Shown one piece after another: positions 22,659-32,160 of a stretch of DNA of 33,925 bases. Both the position numbers and the translations under genes were made by a program. This DNA comes from an uncultured Desulfovibrio sp. Its GTDB lineage: Bacteria > Desulfobacterota > Desulfovibrionia > Desulfovibrionales > Desulfovibrionaceae. Under the pieces are notes generated by a model. It was not told where the DNA came from and searched no databases. It saw nothing but the letters and a program-made list of their open reading frames with translations. Numbering within the stretch: position 1 is the stretch's first letter; each line of letters opens with the position of its first letter. The stretch spans positions 1 to 33,925 of the forward strand of contig CAJXYU010000011.1 in assembly GCA_913063155.1 (NCBI GenBank), written 5' to 3'.

Positions 22659-24077
22659 TTATTTTTTCAAAAGCCAGTTGGCGGTCTGGTCGTTGTCCAG
22701 TCCCAGATCCATGGCGGCGATCTCTTCAAGGGGAACTGGCTTGAGCGGAGGCCTGACCCGCAGGAGCCCCGCTTCTTCCGGTGAACGGGAAAGCTCATGG
22801 CCTATTACTTCAGCCAGAGCGGGACCGCACATCCTTCCCTGGCAGGGGCCCATTCCGCACCGGGTAATGATCTTCACCTCATTGACGTCCCTGACCCCTT
22901 CGGCCAGCACTTGGCGGATATCCCCGATGGTGACGGTTTCACATCGGCAGATGACGGTGTCGTTGTCGAACCAGCTGTGGTCGAAATTGGGTGCGAAGAG
23001 CCGGTCGATGAAAGGCCGGCCAAAGCCGTCCCACATCATGGCCTTGCGGATTGGGGCCGCGGCCTTGTCCCTTGCGGCCGTATCCAGCATCCCGAGGCAT
23101 CGTCCGATTTCCAGGGCGATCAGTTCCCCTTTGAGGGCCGCTGCAATGGCACCGGTCACCCCGGCGCCGTCACCGGCCACAAAGACCTGTTCGAAATTCG
23201 TCCGGCCCCATGTGTCGCAGGAGGGCTGCCAGTAGCGCCCCACCGGCTCCCACTGCATGGCACAGCCCATCTGACGCACCATGTGGGTGCTCGGGATCAC
23301 GCCGAAGTGGACCAGCAGCAGGTCGGTACCCAAGGAGATTTCCTTGCCCTTGTGCTTGGCCGTCACCCTCTCCACCCTCTTTTCACCGATGGCCCGGATG
23401 TTGGTGATGCCCTTGTAGTGGGGGACACCCGCCTTGCGGATGTCCTTGAGTACTTTGAGTCCCTTGAACATGAGCTTGGCGCCCGGAATGGACTGGGGCC
23501 CATGGCCCAGGGCGGAAAGGGAGGGCAGTGCCGGAGTGGTGTCCAGGATGGCTTTTACTTCCACCCCTTTCTTAAGCAGCAGGGATGCTTCAAGCAGCAG
23601 CAGGGGGCCGCTGCCCGCCAGAACCACGCCGGTGGCAGGGCTCAGGCCGCTTTCCTTGGCCAGGGCGTTGGCTGCTCCGGCACCCATGACGCCGGGCAAT
23701 GTCCAACCCGGCATGGGCACAGGCCGCTCCATGGCGCCGGTGGCCACCACTATGTAATTGGCCCGGATGGACTTGGAAGCGCCGTCTTTGGAGTAGCAGA
23801 CAACGCCGTCATGCTCTGCCTGCCAGACCGTGGCGCCGCTCTCATAGGCAGCGTTGGAGTTCCTGAACCGTTTCACCAAGTCCAGGCCGTTGCTGTAATC
23901 CGGCCCAAAGTAGTCGATCCTCTTTTCCGGTGCGTTTTCAACGTTGCGGTAAATCTGGCCGCCCGGGGTCTGCTGTTCGTCCAGCACCAGGACATCCAAC
24001 CCCATTTCCGCGAGCATAGCACCTGCGCTGAGACCGGCCGGGCCTGCGCCTACGACAATGACGTCTCTTCGACTCAT
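22659..24077 (-). CDS. FAD/NAD(P)-binding dehydrogenase subunit with BFD-like [2Fe-2S] domain
   Basis: A 472-residue protein. The N-terminal dinucleotide fold holds GAGPAG (10-15), and a second nucleotide fold is near residue 150 ([11 protein letters not shown]). Near the C-terminus a BFD-like iron-sulfur domain holds CRC, then [12 protein letters not shown] about 30 residues later. This is the alpha-type subunit of opine oxidase, D-hydroxyproline dehydrogenase and hydrogen-cyanide-synthase-like complexes. It passes electrons from the oxidase subunit (24357-25493). Its ATG overlaps the ferredoxin-subunit stop by four bases. Confidence 0.85.
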   Translation of the reverse strand: MSRRDVIVVGAGPAGLSAGAMLAEMGLDVLVLDEQQTPGGQIYRNVENAPEKRIDYFGPDYSNGLDLVKRFRNSNAAYESGATVWQAEHDGVVCYSKDGASKSIRANYIVVATGAMERPVPMPGWTLPGVMGAGAANALAKESGLSPATGVVLAGSGPLLLLEASLLLKKGVEVKAILDTTPALPSLSALGHGPQSIPGAKLMFKGLKVLKDIRKAGVPHYKGITNIRAIGEKRVERVTAKHKGKEISLGTDLLLVHFGVIPSTHMVRQMGCAMQWEPVGRYWQPSCDTWGRTNFEQVFVAGDGAGVTGAIAAALKGELIALEIGRCLGMLDTAARDKAAAPIRKAMMWDGFGRPFIDRLFAPNFDHSWFDNDTVICRCETVTIGDIRQVLAEGVRDVNEVKIITRCGMGPCQGRMCGPALAEVIGHELSRSPEEAGLLRVRPPLKPVPLEEIAAMDLGLDNDQTANWLLKK

Positions 24078-24364
24078 TTCCCTGTCTCCTCGTCCAGGTT
24101 ACGGTTGATGACCATGCCTTCCCTGACTTCCGTCAGGCAGGACTGGCGCTTCACGCCGTCGATCTCCACGGTGCATTCAAAGCACACGCCCATGAGGCAG
24201 TGGGGAGAGCAGGGCTTCTTCGAGGTCGGGGAAATCTTGGTGATGGGCTCATTAATGCCCAGGAGTCCTGCGGCCACAGTGGTGTTGGCAGGCAATTGGA
24301 TCTCTTTTCCGTCGATGGTCAGGGTGACCATTTCCGTATCCGTATTGTCCTCTGGCTTAAACAT
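24074..24364 (-). CDS. [2Fe-2S] ferredoxin-like subunit of the dehydrogenase
   Basis: A 96-residue protein starting at ATG 24364, inside the last codons of the oxidase gene (eight-base overlap). The segment CSPHCLMGVCFEC, followed by QSC 14 or so residues later, supplies the cysteines of a plant-type [2Fe-2S] cluster. It is the small subunit seen in hydroxyproline dehydrogenase and HcnABC-like complexes. A longer frame upstream exists but lies inside the oxidase gene. Confidence 0.82.
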   Translation of the reverse strand: MFKPEDNTDTEMVTLTIDGKEIQLPANTTVAAGLLGINEPITKISPTSKKPCSPHCLMGVCFECTVEIDGVKRQSCLTEVREGMVINRNLDEETGK

Positions 24365-25493
24365 GGAACCGTCCGTTGGAGAAATGGGTGATGAGTTCTT
24401 GCCCTTCGGCAGAAGGGGTATCCAGGATCCAGGGGGCGACATTGCTGGCCATGAGTGGCGCAAGAGAAACCCCGCTGTGCTGGGCGATCATGTAAAGATT
24501 TTCGTGGCCGCCCACCTGGCTGTAAATGGGTGCTCCGTCCGGGGTCATGGCCCGTATGGCCCCCCAGGCCCTGACCCAGTTCAGCTTGGCCAGTTCAGGA
24601 AAAAGTCGGATGGCGTTGCTGGCCTGATTCTTCATGGCCTGGGGCGTGACCCCAGTGTCCATGGCCGTGTTCTCGGTGGAAAGCCCGATCAGATAGGTGC
24701 CGTCAGGTGTCTGCCTGACGCTGAGGAAAGGCACTGTCAGCCGGCGAGGCCGGCGGTCCGTGACCATGATCTGGCCACGCTGGGGATAAATGGTGGGGAT
24801 TTCGCCCAGGGGCTGGAGTAGCCGCGCGCAGCCATGCCCGGCGGCCACGACCACCTTGGCGCACTCGTAGTCACCGGCAGAGGTCTCAACCTTGTAACGG
24901 CCGTTCTTCAGGGGGGTGATTCCGCTGGCGGCTGTTCCTCCCTGGAAATGCCCGCCATTCTTGATGTAGGCAGCGCGAACGGCGGCCAGAAGCTTCAGGG
25001 GATTGATATGTCCCTGCTCGCTGGTATACATGGCCCCGCTGACCTCCTCGCCCAGTGTCATGTCCGGCACCAGTTCCTGGGTCTGCCGGCGATCAAGCAT
25101 CTTGACCGGGTAGTCCAGGTCGATTTTTTTGCAGGCCTCCCCGATAGATTCAACCGATTTGGCCAGGGATGCCCACTCATCGTCGCCAAAGGCGTGGACT
25201 GCTCCGCCGTTCCATTCCAACTCCACGGCATAGCCGGTCTGGTTTTCCAGCTCCCTGGCAAAGTCGGGCCACTGGCGGGTAGCCATGCGGCACCAGACAG
25301 CATAGGTGGGATTGTCCGCTCCCTTGCACATGAACCAGGTCAGGCCGAAGTTTCCGCGAGACAGACGCTGGCTCGGGAGGTGTTCGTCCAGCAGCATCAC
25401 CTTTGTGCTGCCGTTGGTGTGTTGGGTCAGGCCCAAAGCTGTGGCTGCCCCGGAAATGCCGCCGCCGATAACCATGATATCAATGGAGTTCAA
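24357..25493 (-). CDS. FAD-dependent amine/amino-acid oxidase subunit (DAO family)
   Basis: A 378-residue flavoprotein with GGGISG at 9-14, the catalytic-subunit relative of glycine oxidase, sarcosine oxidase beta, HcnC and D-hydroxyproline dehydrogenase. The C-terminal flavin-contact segment is WVRAWGAIRAMTPDGAPIYS, then NLYMIAQHSGVSLAP. With the two electron-transfer subunits it should form a dehydrogenase complex oxidising an amino acid, imino acid or opine to an imine. It is the first gene of a minus-strand operon that also encodes RidA-like protein and a symporter. A sigma-54 promoter precedes it. Hydroxyproline, proline, sarcosine or an opine are all possible substrates. Confidence 0.85.
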   Translation of the reverse strand: MNSIDIMVIGGGISGAATALGLTQHTNGSTKVMLLDEHLPSQRLSRGNFGLTWFMCKGADNPTYAVWCRMATRQWPDFARELENQTGYAVELEWNGGAVHAFGDDEWASLAKSVESIGEACKKIDLDYPVKMLDRRQTQELVPDMTLGEEVSGAMYTSEQGHINPLKLLAAVRAAYIKNGGHFQGGTAASGITPLKNGRYKVETSAGDYECAKVVVAAGHGCARLLQPLGEIPTIYPQRGQIMVTDRRPRRLTVPFLSVRQTPDGTYLIGLSTENTAMDTGVTPQAMKNQASNAIRLFPELAKLNWVRAWGAIRAMTPDGAPIYSQVGGHENLYMIAQHSGVSLAPLMASNVAPWILDTPSAEGQELITHFSNGRFHV

Positions 25494-25571
25494 TCATTAC
25501 CTCCGTATACGCTCCCCGGCAGTTTAATCATCGGCCGGAGATCAATGGATTGTCGTTCTTTTTCCCCCTAC

Positions 25572-25587
25572 GGCAAAAAGCGGACCA
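25572..25587 (-). promoter_or_regulatory. Sigma-54 (-24/-12) promoter of the dehydrogenase operon
   Basis: On the minus strand, TGGTCCGCTTTTTGCC has GG and GC elements exactly ten bases apart, as RpoN requires, and matches TGGnnnGnnnnTTGC. Transcription would start near 25561, about 70 bases before the ATG at 25493. The divergent regulator is a sigma-54 activator, which supports the assignment. Confidence 0.7.
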
Positions 25588-25731
25588 GCTGGATCGACAG
25601 GTGGCGGGCGTTAGAATGGCTGATTGAGAAAAAGTAATGATTCCAAAATGCTATGGGTGATAATTTTTGGAGGTTTGCTGCTTTGACGCTTAATGAGTCG
25701 ACAGGTTTCAAGCTGCAGAAATCAATTGAAT

Positions 25732-25834
25732 GTCTCATTTTGAGACGCTGTCTGGGGTGTTCCCCGAGGAATTCCTTGATACCAGGGGGAAGCGAATATA
25801 TATTCGCAAAATGCGACATGTCTCAAAATGAGAT
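25732..25834. promoter_or_regulatory. Two enhancer palindromes for the sigma-54 activator
   Basis: GTCTCA-TTT-TGAGAC (25732-25746) is a perfect palindrome, and GTCTCA-AAA-TGAGAT (25820-25834) differs at one position. Their centres are 88 bases apart and lie about 160 and 250 bases upstream of the -24/-12 promoter, which is typical enhancer spacing. A third half-like copy (GTCTCAAATGGAC) spans 25903-25915 at the start of the activator gene, where it could allow autocontrol. Confidence 0.7.
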
Positions 25835-25900
25835 TATTTTTACAGTGTCTCTGGAATTGTCTTTTAAAAACAATGAATTTTATGAGTATGGAGTTGCCGT

Positions 25901-27820
25901 ATGTCTCAAATGGACTGGCAAACGAATAAAGGCGCGCTCATAGATCCGGATGTTTTGCAAGAGCAGATTCGTCTTTCCCTTGAGCGCTCAAAAGATCTGG
26001 GGATCGAGCCCGAACGACGTATGCCGGACCAGCTTCGGCTGGACGAGGAAGGTCTGACCTTGCGGAAAAAGGAAAACCAGAACCTTCTGGACATCCTCAT
26101 CCCTCAGTTCAAGGAATTCAGGGCCCTGCTGGCTCCCAAGGAATATTTCATCACTGCCGTGGACAGGGATGGCTACATCCTGCATGTGGATTCCAGCCCG
26201 GCCATGGAAAAGCTCTCCTTCGAGTGTAACTGCGCCCCCGGGTTCCGGTGGACCGAGGAGGATGTTGGAACATCAGCCATCTCTCTTGCCCTGAAACTTG
26301 AGACTCCGATTCAACTCACAGGGTCGGAACACCATTGTCGTCAGGTCCACGACCAGACCAGTTCCTCTGCGCCCATCTTCGGCAAGGACAAGGAACTGAT
26401 CGGTGTCATTGCAGTGGCCGGGCCGTCCATTGAATCCCACCCCCATACTCTTTTCATGGTCACCACGGCGGCGCGGGCTGCAGAGCAGCAGCTACGGGTC
26501 ATACGCCGCAACAAAGAACTTTCCCTGAACATGCACTTCATGGATCAGGCCATGACTGCTGTGCGCAGCGGCTTGATGATCGTCGACCGACACATGAGAA
26601 TCTGGCGCGTGAACCGCAAGGCTAAGGCTATTCTGGGGAGGAATGACCTTGAGGGGCGGGCATTGTCTGTCATCAAGGGCCTGGATATAAACCTTGAAAA
26701 GGTTGCCGTCGACCCGCACGGTTGGATCAACCGGGAGTATCGTTTGCAGCATGCGTCCGGAGGGCTGCCCCTGATCGGTTCGGTCCAGCTGGTGTCGTCC
26801 AGCCGCGGGGAGCGTCTGGGAGCCATGTTCACATTTGACCGCATGGACGATGTATTCCAGATGGCGGATACCATTGCCGGAACACGGGCCATGTTCACAT
26901 TTGACAGCCTCACAGGCGGTTCAGCGCCCTTTTCCAAGGCGGTCAACCTGGCCAGGCGCGCAGCCGAAACCGATACCAACGTCCTTTTGCTCGGGGAGAC
27001 AGGCACCGGCAAGGAACTCTTTGCCCAGGCCATCCACAACCAGAGTTCGCGAGCGGGCCAGCCGTTCATCCCCATCAACTGCGGCGCGATCCCGGCCAAC
27101 CTGCTGGAGAGCGAATTGTTCGGGTACGAGAGCGGCGCCTTTACCGGTGCGTCCAAGGGCGGCAAGCCCGGTAAATTCGAGTTGGCAGGGTCGGGCACCG
27201 TGCTCCTGGACGAGATCGGGGACATGCCCCACAACATGCAGGTCAAACTGCTCAGGGTTCTCCAGAATCGTGAGGTTTACCGTATAGGGGCCGACAAGCC
27301 CATTCCCATACGCACGCACATCATTGCCGCCACTCACGTGGACCTGCGCAAGGCCATTGTGGACGGCATTTTCCGGGAAGACCTCTATTACCGCCTCAAC
27401 GTGTTCCCCATTGAGATCCCGACACTCAAAAACCGGGGCAGGGAAGACATCCTGGCCTTGGCGCGATTCTTCCTCGCGGAACATGCTTCCAGCCGTATCG
27501 AACTGACCGATGCAGCGCAGGAGGCTCTTTGTAGTTACAGCTGGCCGGGCAATGTGCGGGAACTGGAGAACTGTATTCAGCGAGCCTTGCAGCTTTGTGA
27601 AGGCGACCTTCTTGATGCAGCCCACCTGAATCTGCCGTCAATGCAAACAGATACAGTGAACGGAGTGCCCGGCACCCTTGAAGCGATCACCCGAAAGGCG
27701 ATCTTCGATACATTGGAGCGTGCCGGGCAGAACATGGCAGAGACAGCCAAGATTCTGGGTATATCAAGGGCCACTCTTTATCGAAAAATGGCCAGATACA
27801 GGAGCGATTGGAAGGTGTGA
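25901..27820 (+). CDS. Sigma-54-dependent activator (AcoR/PrdR-like, GAF-PAS-AAA+-HTH)
   Basis: A 639-residue regulator with GGAG seven bases before its ATG. Residues about 70-200 form a GAF-like sensor (with the AcoR-type EEDVGTSAISLAL segment), and 210-320 a PAS domain. Residues 335-575 are the AAA+ domain: Walker A GETGTGKE (365-372), sigma-54 contact loop GAFTGA (412-417) and Walker B TVLLDEIGD (433-441). Residues 595-632 carry a Fis-type helix-turn-helix (MAETAKILGISRATLYRKM). It is divergent from the dehydrogenase-symporter operon and should activate its -24/-12 promoter from the palindromes at 25732-25834, probably in response to the substrate. The last codons lie in the long repeat shared with 20460-20606. 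Confidence 0.9.
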   Translation: MSQMDWQTNKGALIDPDVLQEQIRLSLERSKDLGIEPERRMPDQLRLDEEGLTLRKKENQNLLDILIPQFKEFRALLAPKEYFITAVDRDGYILHVDSSPAMEKLSFECNCAPGFRWTEEDVGTSAISLALKLETPIQLTGSEHHCRQVHDQTSSSAPIFGKDKELIGVIAVAGPSIESHPHTLFMVTTAARAAEQQLRVIRRNKELSLNMHFMDQAMTAVRSGLMIVDRHMRIWRVNRKAKAILGRNDLEGRALSVIKGLDINLEKVAVDPHGWINREYRLQHASGGLPLIGSVQLVSSSRGERLGAMFTFDRMDDVFQMADTIAGTRAMFTFDSLTGGSAPFSKAVNLARRAAETDTNVLLLGETGTGKELFAQAIHNQSSRAGQPFIPINCGAIPANLLESELFGYESGAFTGASKGGKPGKFELAGSGTVLLDEIGDMPHNMQVKLLRVLQNREVYRIGADKPIPIRTHIIAATHVDLRKAIVDGIFREDLYYRLNVFPIEIPTLKNRGREDILALARFFLAEHASSRIELTDAAQEALCSYSWPGNVRELENCIQRALQLCEGDLLDAAHLNLPSMQTDTVNGVPGTLEAITRKAIFDTLERAGQNMAETAKILGISRATLYRKMARYRSDWKV

Positions 27821-27856
27821 TTTTGATTCGCGAATACAGTATATCCAGTTTAGCAA

Positions 27857-27891
27857 AAAACGCCGCACAGCTCATGGTCGTGCGGCGTTTT
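27857..27891. terminator. Bidirectional terminator after the sigma-54 activator gene
   Basis: AAAACGCCGCAC (27857-27868) pairs with GTGCGGCGTTTT (27880-27891). It lies between the activator stop codon and the CCA end of the selC fragment, so it would stop both the activator transcript and a tRNA transcript from the other side. Its stem differs from that at 20514-20548 by paired changes. Confidence 0.85.
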
Positions 27892-27897
27892 GTATTC

Positions 27898-27963
27898 TGG
27901 CGGAAGCGTATAGGAGTCGAACCTACCTGTGAGGATTAACCCACACACTGAATTTGAAGTCCA
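27898..27963 (-). other. selC: 3' fragment of tRNA-Sec (att-like site, copy 3)
   Basis: On the minus strand this runs from the anticodon arm (loop CTTCAAA, anticodon TCA) through the long variable arm and T-arm (GGTTCGACTCC) to the acceptor strand and GCCA. Past base 63 the sequence leaves the tRNA: the 5' half is missing, so it is not a complete gene. It is part of the direct repeat 27803-27951 shared with 20460-20606 and extends further into the tRNA than that copy. An intact selC would be expected to the right of the window, since all three fragments point the same way. Confidence 0.85.
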
Positions 27964-28148
27964 GTTTCAATGCGTTGAAATTGTTAGATAAAATATTGCA
28001 AGCTCCACGCATTCTTATGTTTTTAATTACCGATTGATACTTTTGACTACTATTGACTACTTTACACTACTCGTACTCAGTGGAGCAAAATTGGAGCAAG
28101 TTTCATTCTTTTTAAGTGGGAAATTCAGAGAGGCTTATCAGGTATTAA
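27964..28148. other. Non-coding element end with iterated short repeats
   Basis: This AT-rich end next to the third selC fragment holds TTGACTAC at 28043-28050 and again at 28053-28060, a variant TTACACTAC at 28062-28070, and TGGAGCAA at 28081-28088 and 28092-28099. Repeats like these beside an attachment core resemble arm-type integrase or excisionase sites. No gene is seen. Confidence 0.45.
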
Positions 28149-28171
28149 AAAGCCCGCATGAAGCGGGCTTT
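28149..28171 (-). terminator. Terminator of the type I secretion operon
   Basis: AAAGCCCGC and GCGGGCTTT form a nine-base stem with a five-base loop. On the minus strand the stem is followed by a T-run (TTTTTAA), giving a standard rho-independent terminator 22 bases past the adaptor stop codon at 28194. Confidence 0.85.
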
Positions 28172-28193
28172 GGTTTCTTATTCGAAATGAGCT

Positions 28194-29627
28194 TTACCTC
28201 TCCCTCAACGCCTCACTCTTGTACCTCAGGATCGGCGTGAGAATGTACTCGATGAGCCTGCGATCACCGACGTTGACGTCCACCTGACAGGACATGCCCG
28301 GGATGAGTCTGACCTTTTTGGCCCCCACATTGATGGTGTCGTGCTTCATGGCAATAAGACAGCGATAGACCGGACCGAGCTGCTCATCAAGGGTGACGTC
28401 GTGGGCGATCTTGCTGATGGTGCCGGGGATGGAGCCGTACTTGGTGAACTCGAAGGTATCGAGCTTGACCTCCACATGCTGGCCGGGCTGCACGAATCCG
28501 ATATCGCGGTTGAGGATTTTGGCTTCCACTTCCAGCGGGCTGTTGTCCGGCACGATGCGCATGAGCTGCGCCGCCGCCTCGACCACGCCTTCCTTGGTGT
28601 GCACTGCCAGATCGAGCACGGTCCCGTCGATGGGCGCTTCCAGGGTATGCAGGGCCATGCGGCGTTTGGCGGATCTGTATTCCTGTTCCAGGGTCACGAT
28701 CCGCTGTTCGCAGTCGCCCAGTTCCGTAAGGATGGTATGGCGGAACTGCTCGTAGGCGGCCCGGCGTTGTTCGACGGCGTATCCCAGCTCGGCCTCGATA
28801 CGCACCAGGGACTGGGTAAGCACGTCCAGGGATTTGCGCCGGTCTTCCCATTCCTCCTCCACTTCCTCCAGCCCTGATTTGGAAACGGCCTTGTCCGCGA
28901 ACAACTGCTCCAGGCGTTCCATGCGTTGGCGCGAAAAGCGGAGCAGGGCGGTTGCCTTGGCCGCCTCGGCCTGCACCTCGTGCAGTTCGGCTTCCTTCTG
29001 GGCGATGCTTTGATCGAGAGTAGCCATGTCCGCGCAATGGGATTCGTACTGCGCCTCCATGATGCGTTGTTCCGTTTCCAACAAACGCGCCGGAACACCG
29101 GCGGGCTCCATGTAGCTCTGGAGTTGGTCGCAGTCGGATTCGGACAGGGCGGCGAGCCGCGCACGCTGCGCCAGGAGCTTGTTCAGCTGGTTGTCCAGGT
29201 CGCGCACCTGACCTTCGGTCTCGGTCTGGTCGAAAATGATGAGGGGCTGGCCTTCCTTGACGGATTCTCCTTCGCGCACCAGCACTTCCTTGATGATGCA
29301 CAGTTCGGGGGCCTGGATGACCTGCACCCGGCTGGAGGGAACGGTCTTGCCCATGGCCGGGGAAATGATTTCCACCTCGGAGAAACAGGCCCAGAGCATG
29401 AATATGAAAAAGAATCCCGTGATGGATGCGGGCAGCAGCCAGGCTATGGTGGGCAGCGGCGCATGCAGCACCGAATCGATGCCCGAGAGATACTCGGCTT
29501 CCTTGGGGCGGTAACGATTCTTGTAGCACTCAATGCCGTCGCAGACGGTTTCCTGTGTCTTCTTGTATTTGCCGGAAAAGCGGCTGATGAGTTCGGCCAG
29601 CTTCTCCTTGATGTTCGTCATGTTCAT
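28194..29627 (-). CDS. Type I secretion membrane-fusion protein (HlyD family)
   Basis: A 477-residue adaptor. A cytoplasmic N-terminus of about 57 residues is followed by one membrane helix (about 58-82, IAWLLPASITGFFFIFMLW). A biotinyl-lipoyl half-motif comes next (VIQAPELCIIKEVLVREGESVKEGQPL). Residues about 135-330 form a long coiled-coil region, and the second lipoyl half and beta-barrel follow (LEAPIDGTVLDLAVHTKEG). It links the inner-membrane ABC exporter to a TolC-like outer-membrane channel, which is not in the window. The start overlaps the exporter stop by one base (TAATG). Confidence 0.92.
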   Translation of the reverse strand: MNMTNIKEKLAELISRFSGKYKKTQETVCDGIECYKNRYRPKEAEYLSGIDSVLHAPLPTIAWLLPASITGFFFIFMLWACFSEVEIISPAMGKTVPSSRVQVIQAPELCIIKEVLVREGESVKEGQPLIIFDQTETEGQVRDLDNQLNKLLAQRARLAALSESDCDQLQSYMEPAGVPARLLETEQRIMEAQYESHCADMATLDQSIAQKEAELHEVQAEAAKATALLRFSRQRMERLEQLFADKAVSKSGLEEVEEEWEDRRKSLDVLTQSLVRIEAELGYAVEQRRAAYEQFRHTILTELGDCEQRIVTLEQEYRSAKRRMALHTLEAPIDGTVLDLAVHTKEGVVEAAAQLMRIVPDNSPLEVEAKILNRDIGFVQPGQHVEVKLDTFEFTKYGSIPGTISKIAHDVTLDEQLGPVYRCLIAMKHDTINVGAKKVRLIPGMSCQVDVNVGDRRLIEYILTPILRYKSEALRER

Positions 29628-31786
29628 TATGCTTCGCCTCCTTCGTGGATGGCGTGAAGTTGGGCAAAGCGGCCATTGGCCCGCAGCAGTTTCTGGTGGC
29701 TGCCCTGTTCCACGATGCGGCCGTCCTCCACGGTGAAGATGCGGTTTGCGATGCGCACGGTGGAGAGCCGGTGGGCGATGATGAACACGGTTCTGCCTTT
29801 GCAGATGGCCTGCATGTTGCGCTGCACGATCTGCTCGGACTCGTAATCCAGGGCGCTGGTGGCCTCGTCAAAGATGAGGATGCGCGGGTTGTTCACCAGG
29901 GCCCGGGCGATGGCGATGCGCTGGCGCTGGCCAGCGGAAAGGGTGGCTCCGCGTTCGCCCACCACGGTGTCGTAGGCCTCGGGCAGGGCGCGGATGAAGT
30001 CGTCGGCCCCGGCGAGTTGCGCGGCCCTTTCCACCTGCTCGATGCTCAGGCTCGGGTTGCTCAGGGCGATGTTGTCGCGGATGGAGCGGTTGAAGAGCAC
30101 GCTTTCCTGGGGCACCACGCCGATCTGGCGGCGTAGCCAGGTGGGGTCGATCTGGGCGATGTTGATGCCGTCCACCAGGATGCGGCCCCGCTGGGGAGAG
30201 TAGAGGCGCTGGATGAGCCGCACGATGGTGCTCTTGCCCGAGCCGGACGAACCGATAAGCCCGATGATCTCGCCAGGCTGCACTTCGAAATTGACCTCTT
30301 CCAGGGCGTTGGGGGAGTCGGGGCCATACTTAAAGGTAATGTTCTGGAATTCCACCTTGCCTTTGATGGCGGGCAGGTTCTGGGAGTTGCCCCGGGCCGG
30401 TTCAGGCTGGGCATTGAGAATGTCGCCCACGCGTTTGGTGGAGACCTTGGCCTGCTGGATGTGCTGGAACAGCTGGGCGATGCGCATGGCCGGGGCCAGC
30501 ACGCGGCCCACCATCATGTTGAAGGCGATGAGGCCGCCGGGGGTCATCTTTCCGGAGATGACCAGCTTGGCGCCGATCCACAGGGAAATGGCCACCACCA
30601 GTTTGTTGAGCATGGCCGAGAGCATGGAGATGATGTTGGAAAGGTTTTCGGATTCCTGTGAGTGTCTGGTGTGCTCCACCACCTGTTCTTCCCACTGGCG
30701 CTGCATTTGCGGCTCCACGGCCATGGATTTCAGCGTCTCCATGCCGGTGATCATTTCCACCAGAAAGGACTGGTTGTCCGCATTGGAGTTGAATTTCTTC
30801 TGCAAACGGCCCTTGAGCACCGGGGCCAGCAGGCCGTAGAGCAGCAGCAGGGTGGCGATGGAGATGACCACCACCAGCGTTAGCAGCGGGCTGAACCAGT
30901 ACATGACCACCAGGAACAGGCCAGCGAACAGGAAGTCGGTCATGGCGGTGAGCGCCGGGCCGGTCAGGAAGTTGCGGATGGTCTCCAGCTCGCGGGTGCG
31001 GGCCACGGTGTCGCCGGTCTTGCGCGAGGTGTAGAAGTTCAGCGGCAGGTGGGTCATGTGCTTGAACAGCCGGGCCACAAGCTCCACATCGATGCGGTTG
31101 GTCATGTGCCGGAACATGTAGCTCCGGAACGAGCCGATGATGAAGTCGAAGACGGTGATGATGATCAGCCCCAGCACCAGAACGTCCAGGGTGGACATGC
31201 CGCCCGTGCTGAGCACCTTGTCGATGATGACCATGGTGAAAAGCGGGGTGACCATGGCGAAGATCTGCACGAAAAACGACGCGGTCATGACCTGGCTGAG
31301 CACGCCGCGCTGGCGCAGCAGGCCCGGGATGAACCACTTGAAGCCGAACTCGTCCTCGGTGACTTTCTTGCCGTCGGCGCGGGCCAGCAGCACGGCCTGC
31401 CCGGTCCAGATTTCCTCCAGCTCCTCGCGGGAAAGCAGCTTGGAGCCTTTTTCCTGCGGGTCGCGGATGAGCAGTTTGTCGCCCTCGGCCTTGGCGGCCA
31501 GGATGAAACTGTCGTCCTTGAGCGCCAGGATGACCGGGAAACGCAGCTTCATGAGCCGTTCCCAGTTGGTTTCCTGCCGTGCGCCCTTGCCGCCGTGTTC
31601 TTCGGCCGCGCGGATGACGTCGCTTATCTTGAATTGATGATAGATGCCGGTTTTCCTGCGGATGTCCTGAACATCGGCAGGCAGTTCGAGCAGGTGCAGC
31701 GCCAAAGCGGCGCAGGCCAGGCCGGTGTCGACCGTCGGCTGCTCCCGCTCGTCAGCCAGTTCGGCCGCGAGCTCTTCTGTACCCAT
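29627..31786 (-). CDS. Type I secretion ABC exporter with inactive C39-like domain (HlyB family)
   Basis: A 719-residue exporter. Residues about 1-140 form a C39-peptidase-like domain in which the catalytic DCG is DTG (about 20-22), so it should bind rather than cleave its cargo, as in HlyB. Residues about 150-460 are the six-helix membrane domain. The nucleotide-binding domain has Walker [10 protein letters not shown] (512-520), signature LSAGQ (616-620), Walker [13 protein letters not shown] (636-647) and a switch His in IIAHRLS. It secretes RTX-type proteins with a C-terminal signal. The acyltransferase gene at 32161, divergent from it, points to an acylated RTX cargo. Confidence 0.92.
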   Translation of the reverse strand: MGTEELAAELADEREQPTVDTGLACAALALHLLELPADVQDIRRKTGIYHQFKISDVIRAAEEHGGKGARQETNWERLMKLRFPVILALKDDSFILAAKAEGDKLLIRDPQEKGSKLLSREELEEIWTGQAVLLARADGKKVTEDEFGFKWFIPGLLRQRGVLSQVMTASFFVQIFAMVTPLFTMVIIDKVLSTGGMSTLDVLVLGLIIITVFDFIIGSFRSYMFRHMTNRIDVELVARLFKHMTHLPLNFYTSRKTGDTVARTRELETIRNFLTGPALTAMTDFLFAGLFLVVMYWFSPLLTLVVVISIATLLLLYGLLAPVLKGRLQKKFNSNADNQSFLVEMITGMETLKSMAVEPQMQRQWEEQVVEHTRHSQESENLSNIISMLSAMLNKLVVAISLWIGAKLVISGKMTPGGLIAFNMMVGRVLAPAMRIAQLFQHIQQAKVSTKRVGDILNAQPEPARGNSQNLPAIKGKVEFQNITFKYGPDSPNALEEVNFEVQPGEIIGLIGSSGSGKSTIVRLIQRLYSPQRGRILVDGINIAQIDPTWLRRQIGVVPQESVLFNRSIRDNIALSNPSLSIEQVERAAQLAGADDFIRALPEAYDTVVGERGATLSAGQRQRIAIARALVNNPRILIFDEATSALDYESEQIVQRNMQAICKGRTVFIIAHRLSTVRIANRIFTVEDGRIVEQGSHQKLLRANGRFAQLHAIHEGGEA

Positions 31787-32160
31787 CTTCCCTCTCCCCA
31801 GATTTCAGATGCTTCTGTTAGTGGACCCACCCCTTCATGGGCCACGCATGAATGCGTTGGAGTTAACGCCTCTAGTATATGCCGATCGAATCGTCAATAG
31901 GAATAATTCGCAAGAGATTTAAATGTATTGCGAAGAAGTATGTATTTATAATATGTTGAAATAGTGTGATGTTTTTATTGTTGTGACATTGCGGTGAATT
32001 GTTTTTTCTGCGAAAATTGATGCTTGCCCTGGTAGGCATTCATTGATATCGGGGTCTCTCACTCTAAAAGGCGCAGGCAGGTTGGGGAGCGCTCATGACA
32101 GGGGAATCAGAGGCTTTGGGCATACCGGGCAGGGGGCTGTCCAAAGGGGTTTGAAGGGAT
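31787..32160. other. Divergent intergenic region between exporter and acyltransferase genes
   Basis: A 374-base AT-rich region that must hold promoters in both directions. A TATAAT hexamer lies at 31947-31952 on the plus strand but has no good -35 partner. An imperfect inverted repeat TGCTTGCC-CT-GGTAGGCA is at about 32021-32038. No gene is seen. Confidence 0.35.

Noticed and set aside
22797..24821. 674-codon plus-strand open frame
   Set aside because: It is antisense to the dehydrogenase subunits, which have clear motifs and overlapping starts.
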